DNA of 64,000 nt from the NCBI GenBank assembly GCA_037127915.1, contig JBAXXL010000006.1, positions 1 through 64,000 on the forward strand, read 5' to 3'. The notes below the pieces were generated by a model. That model did no database searches and was not told where the DNA came from. It worked only from the letters and a program-made list of their open reading frames with translations. Position 1 is the first letter of the stretch. Every line of letters starts with the position of its first letter. Below are positions 1-8,151 of this stretch, piece after piece. The DNA comes from JBAXXL01 sp037127915 (GTDB lineage: Bacteria; Bacteroidota; Ignavibacteria; Kapaibacteriales; UBA2268). The position numbers and the translations under genes were made by a program.

Positions 1-1299
1 GCAATAGACATAGTTAGACCCGAAAGTGTATTATTTGATTCTGCAAACCAGCGCTGGCTCTGTTCATTAGTAGGTGAACACGGCACACCTGACGGCAGTA
101 TCGTTGTTATTGATGAATCCGGCAGTGCAATTTCGAAACTGACTACCGGCTTGGATGACCCAAAAGGAATAGTAATAGCAAATGACAAACTTTACGTAAC
201 CGACGTTACAAAAGTCAGGGTTATTGACCCCGCGAGCGGAGAACTTCTGGAAACTATTCCAATTGCTGGTGCTCAATTTCTAAACGATATTTGTTTCGAT
301 GGAAAAACCTCTCTGTATCTAAGCGATAATGCAATCAGTGCTATATTTACCTTAGATATGGAGACCAAAACTAACAGTAAATTTTGCAACGTTGATACGC
401 CAAACGGTTTATTGTATGATGAGGTTAAAAATACGATTTTAGCGGTATCATTTTCCACGAGCGGCAAAATCTATGAAATTGATTTAACAAACGCGAATAC
501 TATCGTAAAAGCTACTGTTTCGCAACAGCTTTTGGACGGTATTACTCGCGATAATCTTGGTAATTATTACATTTCGAGCTGGCAACAAACAAATGTGGTT
601 AAATACGATAAAAACTTCACCAATCCAGTTGAATTTCAAAAAGACTATAATGGACCGGCGGATATTTATTACGAAACCCAGAAAAACATTTTAGTTGTTC
701 CTGAAATGGAAGGAGGGAAAATACATTTCTACCCTTTTAGCAGTGCGCCGACGAAACCTTCAAATTTGCAACCGGCTGAAGGAACAGCAAATGTATCAAC
801 AACACCAAATTTTTCATGGTCCAAATCAGAAAACGCAGTTGGTTATATAGTTAGCATTAGTAAAAACTGGGAATTTCCACCTAAAGAAACAATTACGGTT
901 GTAATTGACGATGGAGACAGCACAAATTTCAAGCAAGAAACCCCTGCTTTGAATAATGAAACAATTTATTTTTGGTATGTAGAAGCTGTTGGAGAAGCCG
1001 ATATAGTATCTTCCGACACATTAAGCTTTGCAACTTTGCCAAGTACTAAAGTTGAAGAAAATACTTCGGAAGTTGTTGTATATCCAAACCCTTGCGATAA
1101 CTTTTTAACTATCTCATCAGAGGGTCTAACCTTAACTGATGCGGTTGTCGAAATTTATAATATTGAGTCAAAGTTAGTATATAAATCGAATTATATTTCT
1201 AATAATATAGATATAACAAATATTGAAAAAGGTTCTTATTTCCTGATATTAAAAAATGGTAAAAATACAGTGAAGAGAATAGCTTTTATAAAGAATTAG
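1..1299 (+). CDS. T9SS-sorted beta-propeller/Fn3 protein, 5' end missing
   Basis: The reading frame is open from base 1 with no convincing start, so the gene begins upstream; 432 residues are visible. Residues about 1-245 look like an SMP-30/NHL-type propeller, with repeated short strands such as DDPKGIVIANDKLYVTD and DGITRDNLGNYYISSW. About 250-340 resembles a fibronectin type III domain (W-S-K-S ... YFWYVEAVGE). From about 350 to the end there is a T9SS type A sorting tail (YPNPCDNFLTI ... GSYFLILKNG), which implies export across the outer membrane. The substrate, if any, cannot be inferred. A strong terminator hairpin follows. The sorting tail is the best supported part; the propeller assignment rests on pattern only. 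Confidence 0.8.
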   Translation, partial: AIDIVRPESVLFDSANQRWLCSLVGEHGTPDGSIVVIDESGSAISKLTTGLDDPKGIVIANDKLYVTDVTKVRVIDPASGELLETIPIAGAQFLNDICFDGKTSLYLSDNAISAIFTLDMETKTNSKFCNVDTPNGLLYDEVKNTILAVSFSTSGKIYEIDLTNANTIVKATVSQQLLDGITRDNLGNYYISSWQQTNVVKYDKNFTNPVEFQKDYNGPADIYYETQKNILVVPEMEGGKIHFYPFSSAPTKPSNLQPAEGTANVSTTPNFSWSKSENAVGYIVSISKNWEFPPKETITVVIDDGDSTNFKQETPALNNETIYFWYVEAVGEADIVSSDTLSFATLPSTKVEENTSEVVVYPNPCDNFLTISSEGLTLTDAVVEIYNIESKLVYKSNYISNNIDITNIEKGSYFLILKNGKNTVKRIAFIKN

Positions 1300-1336
1300 G
1301 GATAATAGCATAATAATAAGAGATTTAATATCCACT

Positions 1337-1371
1337 CATCCGATGACTCGCAGTCATCGGATGTTTTTTTT
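1337..1371 (+). terminator. Rho-independent terminator built from the CATCCGATGAC palindrome
   Basis: A 27-base inverted repeat (catccgatgac, short loop, gtcatcggatg) is followed by eight Ts, 38 bases after the upstream stop codon. The same palindrome recurs at 2290, 25705 and 29273, so it is both a terminator and a member of a dispersed family. Confidence 0.85.
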
Positions 1372-1446
1372 CTATTCACCCTGTAACAAAAAGATTCCCC
1401 GATTCGTATTAGTTTTATATTTGTTTATTTACAATTTGGAAAAAAT

Positions 1447-2223
1447 ATGAAAAAAGTATTAATACTAACTGTTTTTGCTTTGCTGGCTTTAGGATTTTCT
1501 GCCTGTTGGGAATTCGATTTTGAAAGCGGTAATGGCAAAATCGAGACTTATAATGTAGCCATAACTGAAAGCTACACAAAAGTAGAGGTTCGCGGCTCAG
1601 GTAATATAAATATCGAAAAGGGTGAGCCGAAGGATGTTGTTGTACAAATTGATGAAAACCTCCGCGAACATTTAGAAATGTACGTTCATAATGGAACATT
1701 AATCATTGATTTGAACAATTCTTCGCCTACTAAATGCGAAATTAATCTTTCTATGCCGAGCTTGGCAGGGATTAATTTATCAGGAAGCGCTGATGTTAGA
1801 GCTGAGGGATATTTTGAGTTACCCGCGGTATTTGAAGTAAATTTAAGCGGATCGGGAGATATTTATATCAAGGAAATGAATGCCGATAGAGTTAATGTTG
1901 ATTTGACCGGTTCGGGTGATGCAAAAATCTATGGTACCACGAAAGATTTATACATCGACCTAACGGGTTCCGGTGATGCTCAATTTATAGGTAAGTCCGA
2001 TTTTACGAATGTTTTAGTTACCGGTTCGGGCGATGCTAATTTAGATAACTCCGAATCTACTAATGCTAATGTTCAAATAAGCGGCTCGGGAAATGTGAAA
2101 ATCTACGTTATGAAAAAGCTTGATGCCTCCATAAGCGGTTCGGGAAATATTTATCTTTATCACGAACCAGAAACACTTAATTCTCATGTCAGCGGTTCAG
2201 GTGAAATTGTACATGTGAAATAA
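1447..2223 (+). CDS. GIN-domain (DUF2807) lipoprotein
   Basis: This 258-residue protein has a lipoprotein signal peptide with the lipidated Cys at about residue 20 (GFSAC). The body is a right-handed beta-helix-like head GIN domain, recognised by repeated SGSGD/TGSGD/SGSGN turns about every 18-22 residues from residue 55 to the end. The family is common in Bacteroidota and is annotated as a putative autotransporter adhesin head; its biochemical role is unknown. It is probably anchored in the outer or inner membrane facing the periplasm. A TATATTTG element at 1416-1423 could be its -7 box, but no matching TTTG lies at the usual distance. The gene appears to be monocistronic, with terminator hairpins on both sides. 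Confidence 0.85.
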   Translation: MKKVLILTVFALLALGFSACWEFDFESGNGKIETYNVAITESYTKVEVRGSGNINIEKGEPKDVVVQIDENLREHLEMYVHNGTLIIDLNNSSPTKCEINLSMPSLAGINLSGSADVRAEGYFELPAVFEVNLSGSGDIYIKEMNADRVNVDLTGSGDAKIYGTTKDLYIDLTGSGDAQFIGKSDFTNVLVTGSGDANLDNSESTNANVQISGSGNVKIYVMKKLDASISGSGNIYLYHEPETLNSHVSGSGEIVHVK

Positions 2224-2236
2224 ATTCAAGCATTTG

Positions 2237-2266
2237 ACCCACCTAAATCCTTCCCAAGGGGAGGAC
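2237..2266. repeat. Dispersed palindromic repeat (cccacctaaatcc family)
   Basis: Begins acccacctaaatcc and contains the self-complementary core tccttcccaaggggagga. A near copy lies inverted at 35312-35340 and a looser one at 35384-35414. Confidence 0.6.
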
Positions 2267-2289
2267 TTTCAAGAATATTTATTTTTAAT

Positions 2290-2332
2290 ACTCATCCGAT
2301 GACAGCCTGTTATCGGATGAGTTTATTTTTTT
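2290..2332 (+). terminator. Terminator from the CATCCGATGAC family
   Basis: The inverted repeat actcatccgataaca-like stem (actcatccgat / atcggatgagt) is followed by a T-rich run to 2332. It lies 67 bases beyond the GIN-domain gene. The inner stem differs from the 1337 copy (gacagcctgtt), while the outer stem is kept. Confidence 0.75.
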
Positions 2333-2484
2333 ACCAAAATAATTATAAGTTTAAAAAAAGTTATTTATAATAATCAATATTAATAATATTTTTTATATAT
2401 TTGTAATAGTTTATTGAGAGTTTGTAGATAAACAAGTTGGGTGCAATTTTTTGAAGTAAATTTATTGGTTTATGGAGAATAAAA

Positions 2485-3210
2485 ATGGAACTTACAAATA
2501 TTCTGAAAGGAACTAAAGTTGTAATTATCGCGCCACACGCCGATGATGAAATTTTAGGGTGCGGTGGATTAATTAGTAAGGCAAATTCACTGGATTTAGA
2601 GATTTACATTTTGTTAGGAACTCTTGCCGGATTCAAATCGTTAAATGGCGGGTTTGATTCCGATCAACAACAAAGGCGATGTGAATTCGAATCCGTTATA
2701 AAATCCGGTTATATTAAGGATTATGATATTTTCGATGGCGATGGTACCTACCACATGAAATTAGACACCGTACCTATTTCAAAATTAATAAACTGGATGG
2801 AGAAAGATTCGAAGCTTGGTTTGCATAAACTAAAGCCCGACATCATTTTAATCCCATCGGGTCAACATTCACATCAAGACCACCAAGCAATTCACAAATC
2901 ATGTATTGCTGTATTAAGGACCAACCCCGCATTTCCTATTCTTTTATCAGCTGAATATGAAATTCCTTGTACCGGTCAAACAGGTATTCCCGCTTTCGAT
3001 CCCGATTTATACATAGAATTGACCCCGAAACAGTTACAAAATAAAATATCATTGTTTTCGCTTTATGAATCGCAAGTCGCCAAAAAACCTTGTGGAAGAA
3101 GCCTCGAAGCAATACACATCGTTGCCGCCATGCGCGGATTAGAATCGGGACATGAATTTGCAGAAGCATTTAAAATACTAAGAGTAAATTTAGAAGCGGC
3201 TAAGGAATAA
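2485..3210 (+). CDS. PIG-L/LmbE family deacetylase
   Basis: A 241-residue zinc-dependent deacetylase of the PIG-L/LmbE family, which removes N-acetyl groups from GlcNAc-type sugars or related substrates. The N-terminal metal motif PHADDEILGCGG is at residues 17-28 and the second metal/catalytic motif HSHQDH near residue 130. The length is normal and no signal peptide is visible, so it is cytoplasmic. It ends five bases before an epimerase gene on the same strand, which suggests a two-gene sugar-modifying operon for cell-surface glycan or glycolipid synthesis. The exact substrate is an inference I cannot narrow. A TATATTTG at 2396-2403 is a possible -7 element. Confidence 0.85.
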   Translation: MELTNILKGTKVVIIAPHADDEILGCGGLISKANSLDLEIYILLGTLAGFKSLNGGFDSDQQQRRCEFESVIKSGYIKDYDIFDGDGTYHMKLDTVPISKLINWMEKDSKLGLHKLKPDIILIPSGQHSHQDHQAIHKSCIAVLRTNPAFPILLSAEYEIPCTGQTGIPAFDPDLYIELTPKQLQNKISLFSLYESQVAKKPCGRSLEAIHIVAAMRGLESGHEFAEAFKILRVNLEAAKE

Positions 3211-3215
3211 TCTAA

Positions 3216-4139
3216 ATGGAAAAAGTATTAGTCACTGGCGGTGCTGGATTTATTGGTAGCCATTTAGTTGATGGATTGCTCTCCAAAGGTTACGAGATCA
3301 CTGTATTAGACAGCCTTTTGAGAGGAAATAAGTTATCGGAGGAAGCTTTAAAAAATGTGACTTTTGTAAAAGGCGATGTTCGCGATCAAGACCTTTTAAT
3401 TAAGCTTTCAACAAAATGCTCAACAATATTTCATTTAGCGGCATTGCTCGGGGTAGATATAGTGGCGGATAATTCAGTTGAAACTATGGATGTAGAAGTA
3501 GTGGGTATAAGAAACGTTGTCCAAGCCGCAGTTGCACAAAATGTTGAAAAAATTATTTATGCTTCCACAAGCGGCGTTTATGGAAAAACTTCGATGGACA
3601 GATCGGTTACAGAGGAAGTTATTCTCGATCCAAGGACTAGTTATTCTATTGCTAAGCGATATAATGAAATTTATTTGGCGGCAGTTTATGAAGAAAAAGG
3701 AATTCAGTCATTAGCACTAAGATTTTTTAATGTTTATGGTCCGAGACAAGATTTACGAATGGTTATTCCTCGATTCTTTAAACAAGCGATAAATAAAGAA
3801 AATATCACAGTTTTTGGAACCGGACAACAAACAAGGGATTTCACATTCATCGATGATGTTGTTAAAGCTACAATCATTTTGAGTGAAATCGTAAAAGGGT
3901 TCGAAATTTTCAATATAGCAAAAGAGCAAGAAGAACAAATTGGGGTGTTGGCTGAAAAAATAAAAGATTTAACAAAGACCTCATCAGTAATTCAATATGT
4001 TGACGCACCGGCAAAAAGATATGATTTTGAAGTAGGTAGAAGATTCGGATGTAGCGCAAAATTAAATAAGCAGATTGGATTTAAACCGGAAACATCATTA
4101 GATGAAGGATTGCAAAAAGTGTATCAATATCATTTGTAA
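3216..4139 (+). CDS. NAD-dependent epimerase/dehydratase (extended SDR)
   Basis: This 307-residue extended short-chain dehydrogenase has the Rossmann motif GGAGFIGSH at residues 8-16 and the catalytic Y-x-x-x-K (SYSIAKRYNE) near residue 148. It also has the FFNVYGPRQ segment typical of UDP-glucose 4-epimerase-like and dTDP-glucose dehydratase-like enzymes. It probably interconverts or modifies a nucleotide sugar in the cytoplasm. It starts five bases after the PIG-L deacetylase, so the two are likely co-transcribed. The family is certain; specificity (GalE, UDP-GlcA decarboxylase or other) cannot be decided from the sequence. Confidence 0.88.
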   Translation: MEKVLVTGGAGFIGSHLVDGLLSKGYEITVLDSLLRGNKLSEEALKNVTFVKGDVRDQDLLIKLSTKCSTIFHLAALLGVDIVADNSVETMDVEVVGIRNVVQAAVAQNVEKIIYASTSGVYGKTSMDRSVTEEVILDPRTSYSIAKRYNEIYLAAVYEEKGIQSLALRFFNVYGPRQDLRMVIPRFFKQAINKENITVFGTGQQTRDFTFIDDVVKATIILSEIVKGFEIFNIAKEQEEQIGVLAEKIKDLTKTSSVIQYVDAPAKRYDFEVGRRFGCSAKLNKQIGFKPETSLDEGLQKVYQYHL

Positions 4140-4210
4140 AATATGTTAAACTTCAGATGGTTAAGGCTTTTCGCCAAAACGGCCAGCCGCGTTTCTACAT
4201 TTTCAACTAA

Positions 4211-4391
4211 CCTTTTTCCTTCTTCCCTATTGCCTATTGCCTTCTTCCCCATTGCCCATTGCCTATTGCCTATTGCCTATTGCCTATTCCCTATTGCCTT
4301 CTTCCCTATTGCCTTCTTCCCCATTGCCTATTCCCTATTGCCTTCTTCCCTATTGCCTATTCCCTATTGCCTTCTTCCCTATTGCCTATTT
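4211..4391. repeat. Degenerate tandem repeat of cctattg / ccttcttc units
   Basis: About 180 bases made almost entirely of the heptamer cctattg (variants cccattg, ccctattg) interspersed with ccttcttc. There is some higher-order order, such as the recurring block ccctattgccttcttc. Open frames through it (CLLPIAYCLLP-like peptides) are by-products of the repeat. Array length and order may be misassembled in short-read data. Confidence 0.85.
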
Positions 4392-4494
4392 CACTTCTTT
4401 GTATTAATAATTGTAAAATAATTTTTTTAAAATATGAATATTAATTAATTTTGATAATTATAATTGTCAATTTAATTTTTTTTGGAAGACTTAG

Positions 4495-5703
4495 ATGCCT
4501 CAGACTAAAATAATCCCGGCAAAACGTACAGAAAACGTGCGCTATGCTATTCGCGATATTGTAGCTTTAGCCAATCAAGTTGCCGCTACCGGCAAGGAAA
4601 TGTATTACTTAAATATTGGTGACCCAAACGTTTACGATTGGTCAACCCCTCCACATATTATCGATGCGATTGATAAAGCAATGCGCGAGAACTATAATGG
4701 TTATGCCCCATCGAGCGGAACAAAACCGGCAATAGAATCAATAATAAGAGATGCCGCTCGCAAAGGTATTGATAAAAATATATTAGACGTTTTCGTTACC
4801 CATGGCGCCAGCGAAGCTATCGAATTATGCTTAACAGCACTTTTGGACGAAGGCGACAACTTCTTAATGCCGACTCCTGGTTATCCGCTATATACTGCAG
4901 TAGAGAGCAAATTAATGCTTCAATCCAATCCTTATTATTTGAACGAAGAAGATGGTTGGCAACCTGATATAGAAGATATCAAATCGAAAGTAAATTCCCG
5001 TACAAAAGCAATCGTTGTGATTAATCCAAACAATCCTACCGGATGCCTTTGCAGAAAAGAAATTTTAGAGCAAATAATTGAAATAGCTTTAGAACACAAT
5101 CTATTGATTATTTCTGACGAAATATATGACAAACTTCTTTTTGATGATAATAAATTAGTTTCAATGGCGGCTTTGAATTCCGAAGTCAGCTGTATTACTT
5201 TCAGCGGTTTATCGAAAAGCTATATAGCTCCCGGTTTTAGAATTGGCTGGGGTATTGCTACCGGACGTTGCGATATTATGGGTGATTATTTAGAAGCCGT
5301 TAACAAATTATTAAGAGCAAGACTATCCGCTAATCATCCGATTATGCGCGCTATTCCTGAAGCATTGGACGGTGATCAAAGCCATATCACAAGAATGAAC
5401 AGCATTCTTATGAAACGTCGTGATATAGTTATCAATGCTATAAAAGACTTCGATGGAATTACAATGGTTAATCCTCAAGGCGCGTTTTACGCGTTCTTAT
5501 CAATCGATGTTAAAGACGATGCTCAATTCTGCCGCGAATTGGTAAAAGAAACCGGTGTATTGGTAGTTCCAGGTTCGGGCTTCGGTCAAAAACCGGGTAC
5601 CCACCATTTCCGTATTGTAATTCTTCCACCAGAGGAAGTAATTGAGAAAGCTTTTGCACACATCAAGAGCTTTTACAAAGAATATAAAAATAAATTTGAA
5701 TAA
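4495..5703 (+). CDS. Class I/II pyridoxal-phosphate aminotransferase
   Basis: A 402-residue fold-type I aminotransferase of the alanine/aspartate/aromatic group. Visible hallmarks are NIGDPNVYDW near residue 40 and the PNNPTG motif near 179. The PLP-binding lysine lies in SGLSKSYIAPGFRIGW near residue 240, and the substrate-carboxylate Arg in HHFRIVILPP near 375. It moves an amino group between an amino acid and a 2-oxo acid. The motif set and length fit AlaA-like alanine aminotransferases best, but this is an inference. It is preceded by the tandem repeat and followed by a terminator, so it is probably transcribed alone. Confidence 0.88.
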   Translation: MPQTKIIPAKRTENVRYAIRDIVALANQVAATGKEMYYLNIGDPNVYDWSTPPHIIDAIDKAMRENYNGYAPSSGTKPAIESIIRDAARKGIDKNILDVFVTHGASEAIELCLTALLDEGDNFLMPTPGYPLYTAVESKLMLQSNPYYLNEEDGWQPDIEDIKSKVNSRTKAIVVINPNNPTGCLCRKEILEQIIEIALEHNLLIISDEIYDKLLFDDNKLVSMAALNSEVSCITFSGLSKSYIAPGFRIGWGIATGRCDIMGDYLEAVNKLLRARLSANHPIMRAIPEALDGDQSHITRMNSILMKRRDIVINAIKDFDGITMVNPQGAFYAFLSIDVKDDAQFCRELVKETGVLVVPGSGFGQKPGTHHFRIVILPPEEVIEKAFAHIKSFYKEYKNKFE

Positions 5704-5710
5704 TTTTAAA

Positions 5711-5746
5711 AAAGCAGTAGTCAAACGGGGCTACTGCTTTATTTTT
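5711..5746 (+). terminator. Rho-independent terminator after the aminotransferase
   Basis: A 10-bp perfect stem (aaagcagtag / ctactgcttt) with a 10-base loop is followed by attttt. It sits eight bases beyond the stop codon. Confidence 0.85.
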
Positions 5747-5811
5747 GTAAAACAAATAGACTTCAAATTCGTTAAGTAAAAATATTATTTTCACAAGAAT
5801 AACAGAATATC

Positions 5812-6357
5812 ATGGGAACACAGAGACTTTTTATCGGGACATCAATTCCTGAAAAACTCATAGCTAAACACTATGATGAAATTCAAAGTAAATTCAACGA
5901 AGTTTGCACAGGTAAATGGGTTGAGCCAAACAACATGCACTTTACATACAAATTTTTAGGCAATGTTGAAGAAGATTTAATTCCTGATATAAAGGATGCT
6001 CTCGGCTTCGCTTTAACTAAGTATGATGCTCCTATCTATCTTAACAGCTTAAGATGTATGCCGAATGCTGAAAATCCGAAAATACTTTACACAAGTATTT
6101 TTTCACCGGGTTTATTAGTCCATAAAATTTACGAAAGAATTGAGGATGTTGTAACTACGAAATTCGACATTAAGCCTGAGTTTAAGAAATATATGCCGCA
6201 CATGACATTGTGCCGTATAAAGGAAACAACTCCCCAATTTCAGAAACACTTAGAAGAATGGACTGATTTTAGAATGGGTCATTTAAAGTTTTTCCGTGTG
6301 AATTTGTATTCAAGTCAATTGACCCAAGAGGGTCCTATTTATAAAATTATAGAATAA
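5812..6357 (+). CDS. thpR: RNA 2',3'-cyclic phosphodiesterase (ThpR/LigT)
   Basis: A 181-residue 2H phosphoesterase. The two catalytic HxT/S motifs are visible: HFTYKFLG starting at His43 and HMTLCRI starting at His130. Family members hydrolyse RNA 2',3'-cyclic phosphates to 2'-phosphates and can ligate 2'-5' linkages in vitro; the physiological role is unsettled. It is cytoplasmic. Seven bases separate it from the MoxR gene, so it likely opens a three-gene operon (ThpR-like, MoxR, flavodoxin-fold protein). Confidence 0.88.
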   Translation: MGTQRLFIGTSIPEKLIAKHYDEIQSKFNEVCTGKWVEPNNMHFTYKFLGNVEEDLIPDIKDALGFALTKYDAPIYLNSLRCMPNAENPKILYTSIFSPGLLVHKIYERIEDVVTTKFDIKPEFKKYMPHMTLCRIKETTPQFQKHLEEWTDFRMGHLKFFRVNLYSSQLTQEGPIYKIIE

Positions 6358-6364
6358 TCCTATT

Positions 6365-7360
6365 ATGAGTAAAGAATTTAGCGACATCGAAAGAATTGCA
6401 CAGTTAAAAGCATCTTTCGGTGAGATTAAAAATGAATTAAGAAAAGTAATTGTCGGTCAAGATGAAACTATAGAAAATCTTATGGTTTCCTTATTTGCCA
6501 AGGGACATTGTTTGCTTATCGGCGTACCGGGATTAGCTAAAACACTGTTGATAAAAACATTAGCCGACATCATAGATTTGAAGTTTAATCGTATTCAGTT
6601 TACACCCGATTTGATGCCAGGCGATATAAGCGGTTCCGAAGTATTGGAAGACAACGTTTCTACCGGTCAAAAGAATTTCCGCTTTATCAAAGGACCTATT
6701 TTTGCAAATATCGTATTAGCCGATGAGATCAACCGTACACCTCCAAAAACGCAAGCCGCGTTGCTGGAAGCTATGGAAGAACATCACGTAACCAATGCCG
6801 GTGAAACCTATTTCTTGGATGAACCATTTTATGTTTTGGCCACGCAAAACCCGATTGAGCAAGAAGGTACGTATCCCCTGCCCGAAGCGCAATTAGATAG
6901 GTTTATGTTCAATGTTTGGTTAGATTATCCAAGCGAAAAAGAAGAATTTGATATTGTGCAATCAACAACATCGGATTCAACTCCTGAGTTGAAGAAGATT
7001 CTTAATGGAAATGACATCATCGCTTTCCAAAAATTAGTGCGCCGTGTACCTGTTTCTGACCATATCATCAATTATGCTGTGAAGTTGGTCCGCTCGACAA
7101 GACCGGAAACCACCACACACGAATTGGTGAAAAATTATATTTCTTATGGTGCCGGTCCCCGCGCTTCGCAATATTTGATATTGGGTGCCAAATCGCGCGC
7201 CGCACTTCACGGACGCTTTACTCCAAACGAAGACGACGTAAATTCAGTAGCTATACCTGTTTTGAGACATCGTATCGTAATGAATTTTAATGCTGAAGCC
7301 GAAAACGTATCTGTCAGCCAATTGATTACTACTTTAATCGAAAAATTAAGGGTTAAATAA
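6365..7360 (+). CDS. MoxR-family AAA+ ATPase
   Basis: A 331-residue AAA+ chaperone-like ATPase of the MoxR group. The Walker A loop is the GVPGLAKT variant near residue 58, Walker B is VLADEINR near 118, and sensor 1 is ATQNPIEQEGTYPLPEAQLDRF near 160. The C-terminal lid helical domain follows. MoxR proteins usually act with VWA-domain partners to mature or insert cofactors. Here the customary DUF58/VWA gene is absent from the immediate neighbourhood. The gene ends in a TAATG overlap with the next gene, which suggests translational coupling to a flavodoxin-fold reductase. Confidence 0.9.
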   Translation: MSKEFSDIERIAQLKASFGEIKNELRKVIVGQDETIENLMVSLFAKGHCLLIGVPGLAKTLLIKTLADIIDLKFNRIQFTPDLMPGDISGSEVLEDNVSTGQKNFRFIKGPIFANIVLADEINRTPPKTQAALLEAMEEHHVTNAGETYFLDEPFYVLATQNPIEQEGTYPLPEAQLDRFMFNVWLDYPSEKEEFDIVQSTTSDSTPELKKILNGNDIIAFQKLVRRVPVSDHIINYAVKLVRSTRPETTTHELVKNYISYGAGPRASQYLILGAKSRAALHGRFTPNEDDVNSVAIPVLRHRIVMNFNAEAENVSVSQLITTLIEKLRVK

Positions 7361-7941
7361 TGAAAGTTGTAGCGTTTAACTCAAGCCCAAGACCCGACGG
7401 CAACACTGCTTATATGATTGAACAGGTTTTCGAGGAACTCCACAAAGAAGGAATCGAAACCGAGATGATAAATATTGGTCAAGAACTGCTTTGGGGTTGC
7501 CAAGCCTGCGGAAAGTGCAGTCAAAACAAAAATATGCGCTGTTCTATCGGTAGCGATATGATGAATACTTATGTCGAAAAAATGGTTTCCGCTGACGGTA
7601 TCATTATTGGTTCCCCAGTTTACTTTGCCGGATTGAACGCACAAGCGAAGGCTCTGATTGACCGCGCGGGTTATGTGATACGCGCTAACGGAAATCCATT
7701 AAAACGCCGCGTAGGCGTTTCTTTGGCGGCTGTACGACGTGCAGGTGCCTTGCCGACATTGGATATGATTAACCATTTCTTTTTAGCATCCGATATGTAT
7801 TTAGTCGGTTCATCTTATTGGAATTTTGCTTTCGGAAGATTGGAAGGCGAAGCGGCAGACGACGAAGAAGGTATGCGAACGATGCAGAATCTGGGTATGA
7901 ATATGGCACACCTGATGAAGAAATTGAAAATTGATAATTGA
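7360..7941 (+). CDS. Flavodoxin-fold NAD(P)H-dependent FMN reductase
   Basis: This 193-residue protein of the NADPH-dependent FMN reductase/iron-sulfur flavoprotein group has the phosphate-binding loop NSSPRPDGNTA at residues 7-17. A Cys cluster follows (GCQACGKCSQNKNMRC, residues about 46-61), and then the flavin-contacting SPVYFAGL near 88. The Cys spacing matches family members that bind a 4Fe-4S cluster or form redox disulfides. It overlaps the upstream MoxR stop by one base. The last codons (KLKIDN, stop TGA) lie inside an attgaaaattgataattga repeat also seen at the end of the sirtuin gene at 40037. Confidence 0.82.
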   Translation: MKVVAFNSSPRPDGNTAYMIEQVFEELHKEGIETEMINIGQELLWGCQACGKCSQNKNMRCSIGSDMMNTYVEKMVSADGIIIGSPVYFAGLNAQAKALIDRAGYVIRANGNPLKRRVGVSLAAVRRAGALPTLDMINHFFLASDMYLVGSSYWNFAFGRLEGEAADDEEGMRTMQNLGMNMAHLMKKLKIDN

Positions 7942-7953
7942 TAGTTGAAAATT

Positions 7954-7978
7954 GTAGGGGGCGTATTGCATACGCCCA
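7954..7978. repeat. Dispersed palindrome, gtaggggcgtatt family
   Basis: Begins gtaggg, then gggcgta-ttgca-tacgccc. The same design is found inverted at 43388-43410 (gggcgtattcaatacgccc) and with a different but still paired stem at 35195-35217 (ggacaggtctcaacctgtcc). Confidence 0.6.
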
Positions 7979-7988
7979 CCTTTTTCCT

Positions 7989-8019
7989 CGAGTCAAGAGT
8001 TCCTCTTGACTCGTTTTTT
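7989..8019 (+). terminator. Terminator-like hairpin after the flavodoxin-fold gene
   Basis: cgagtcaagag / ctcttgactcg forms an 11-bp stem around a short loop and is followed by seven Ts. A related gtcaaga...tcttgac stem occurs at 37300 and 39120. Confidence 0.75.
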
Positions 8020-8036
8020 TAATGGTAGGGTGCCAT

Positions 8037-8082
8037 TGTCAGAATCTTGATACCCAGGATTTGAGGATGAACAGGATAAAGA
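8037..8082. repeat. Dispersed caggatt repeat
   Basis: Begins tgtcagaatc and contains caggatttgaggatgaacaggat. A related element lies inverted at 14500-14543 (atcctgaaaatcc ... atcctgattcaga). The rest of the 7942-8151 gap holds short attcgtaatt direct repeats and no gene. Confidence 0.5.
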
Positions 8083-8151
8083 AATAATGGTCAATGGTAA
8101 ATGTGATGACGAACCTCGTAATTCGTAATTTAAAATTCGTAATTATTTTAC

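Noticed and set aside
4211..4391. Possible CRISPR array
   Set aside because: The units are 7-8 bases with no unique spacers; no direct repeat of 24-40 bases with regular spacing exists anywhere in the window and no cas gene is present.
4143..4444. Two overlapping open frames rich in CLLPIAYCLLP-type peptides
   Set aside because: They are translations of the cctattg/ccttcttc tandem repeat; similar spurious frames are produced by any such array.
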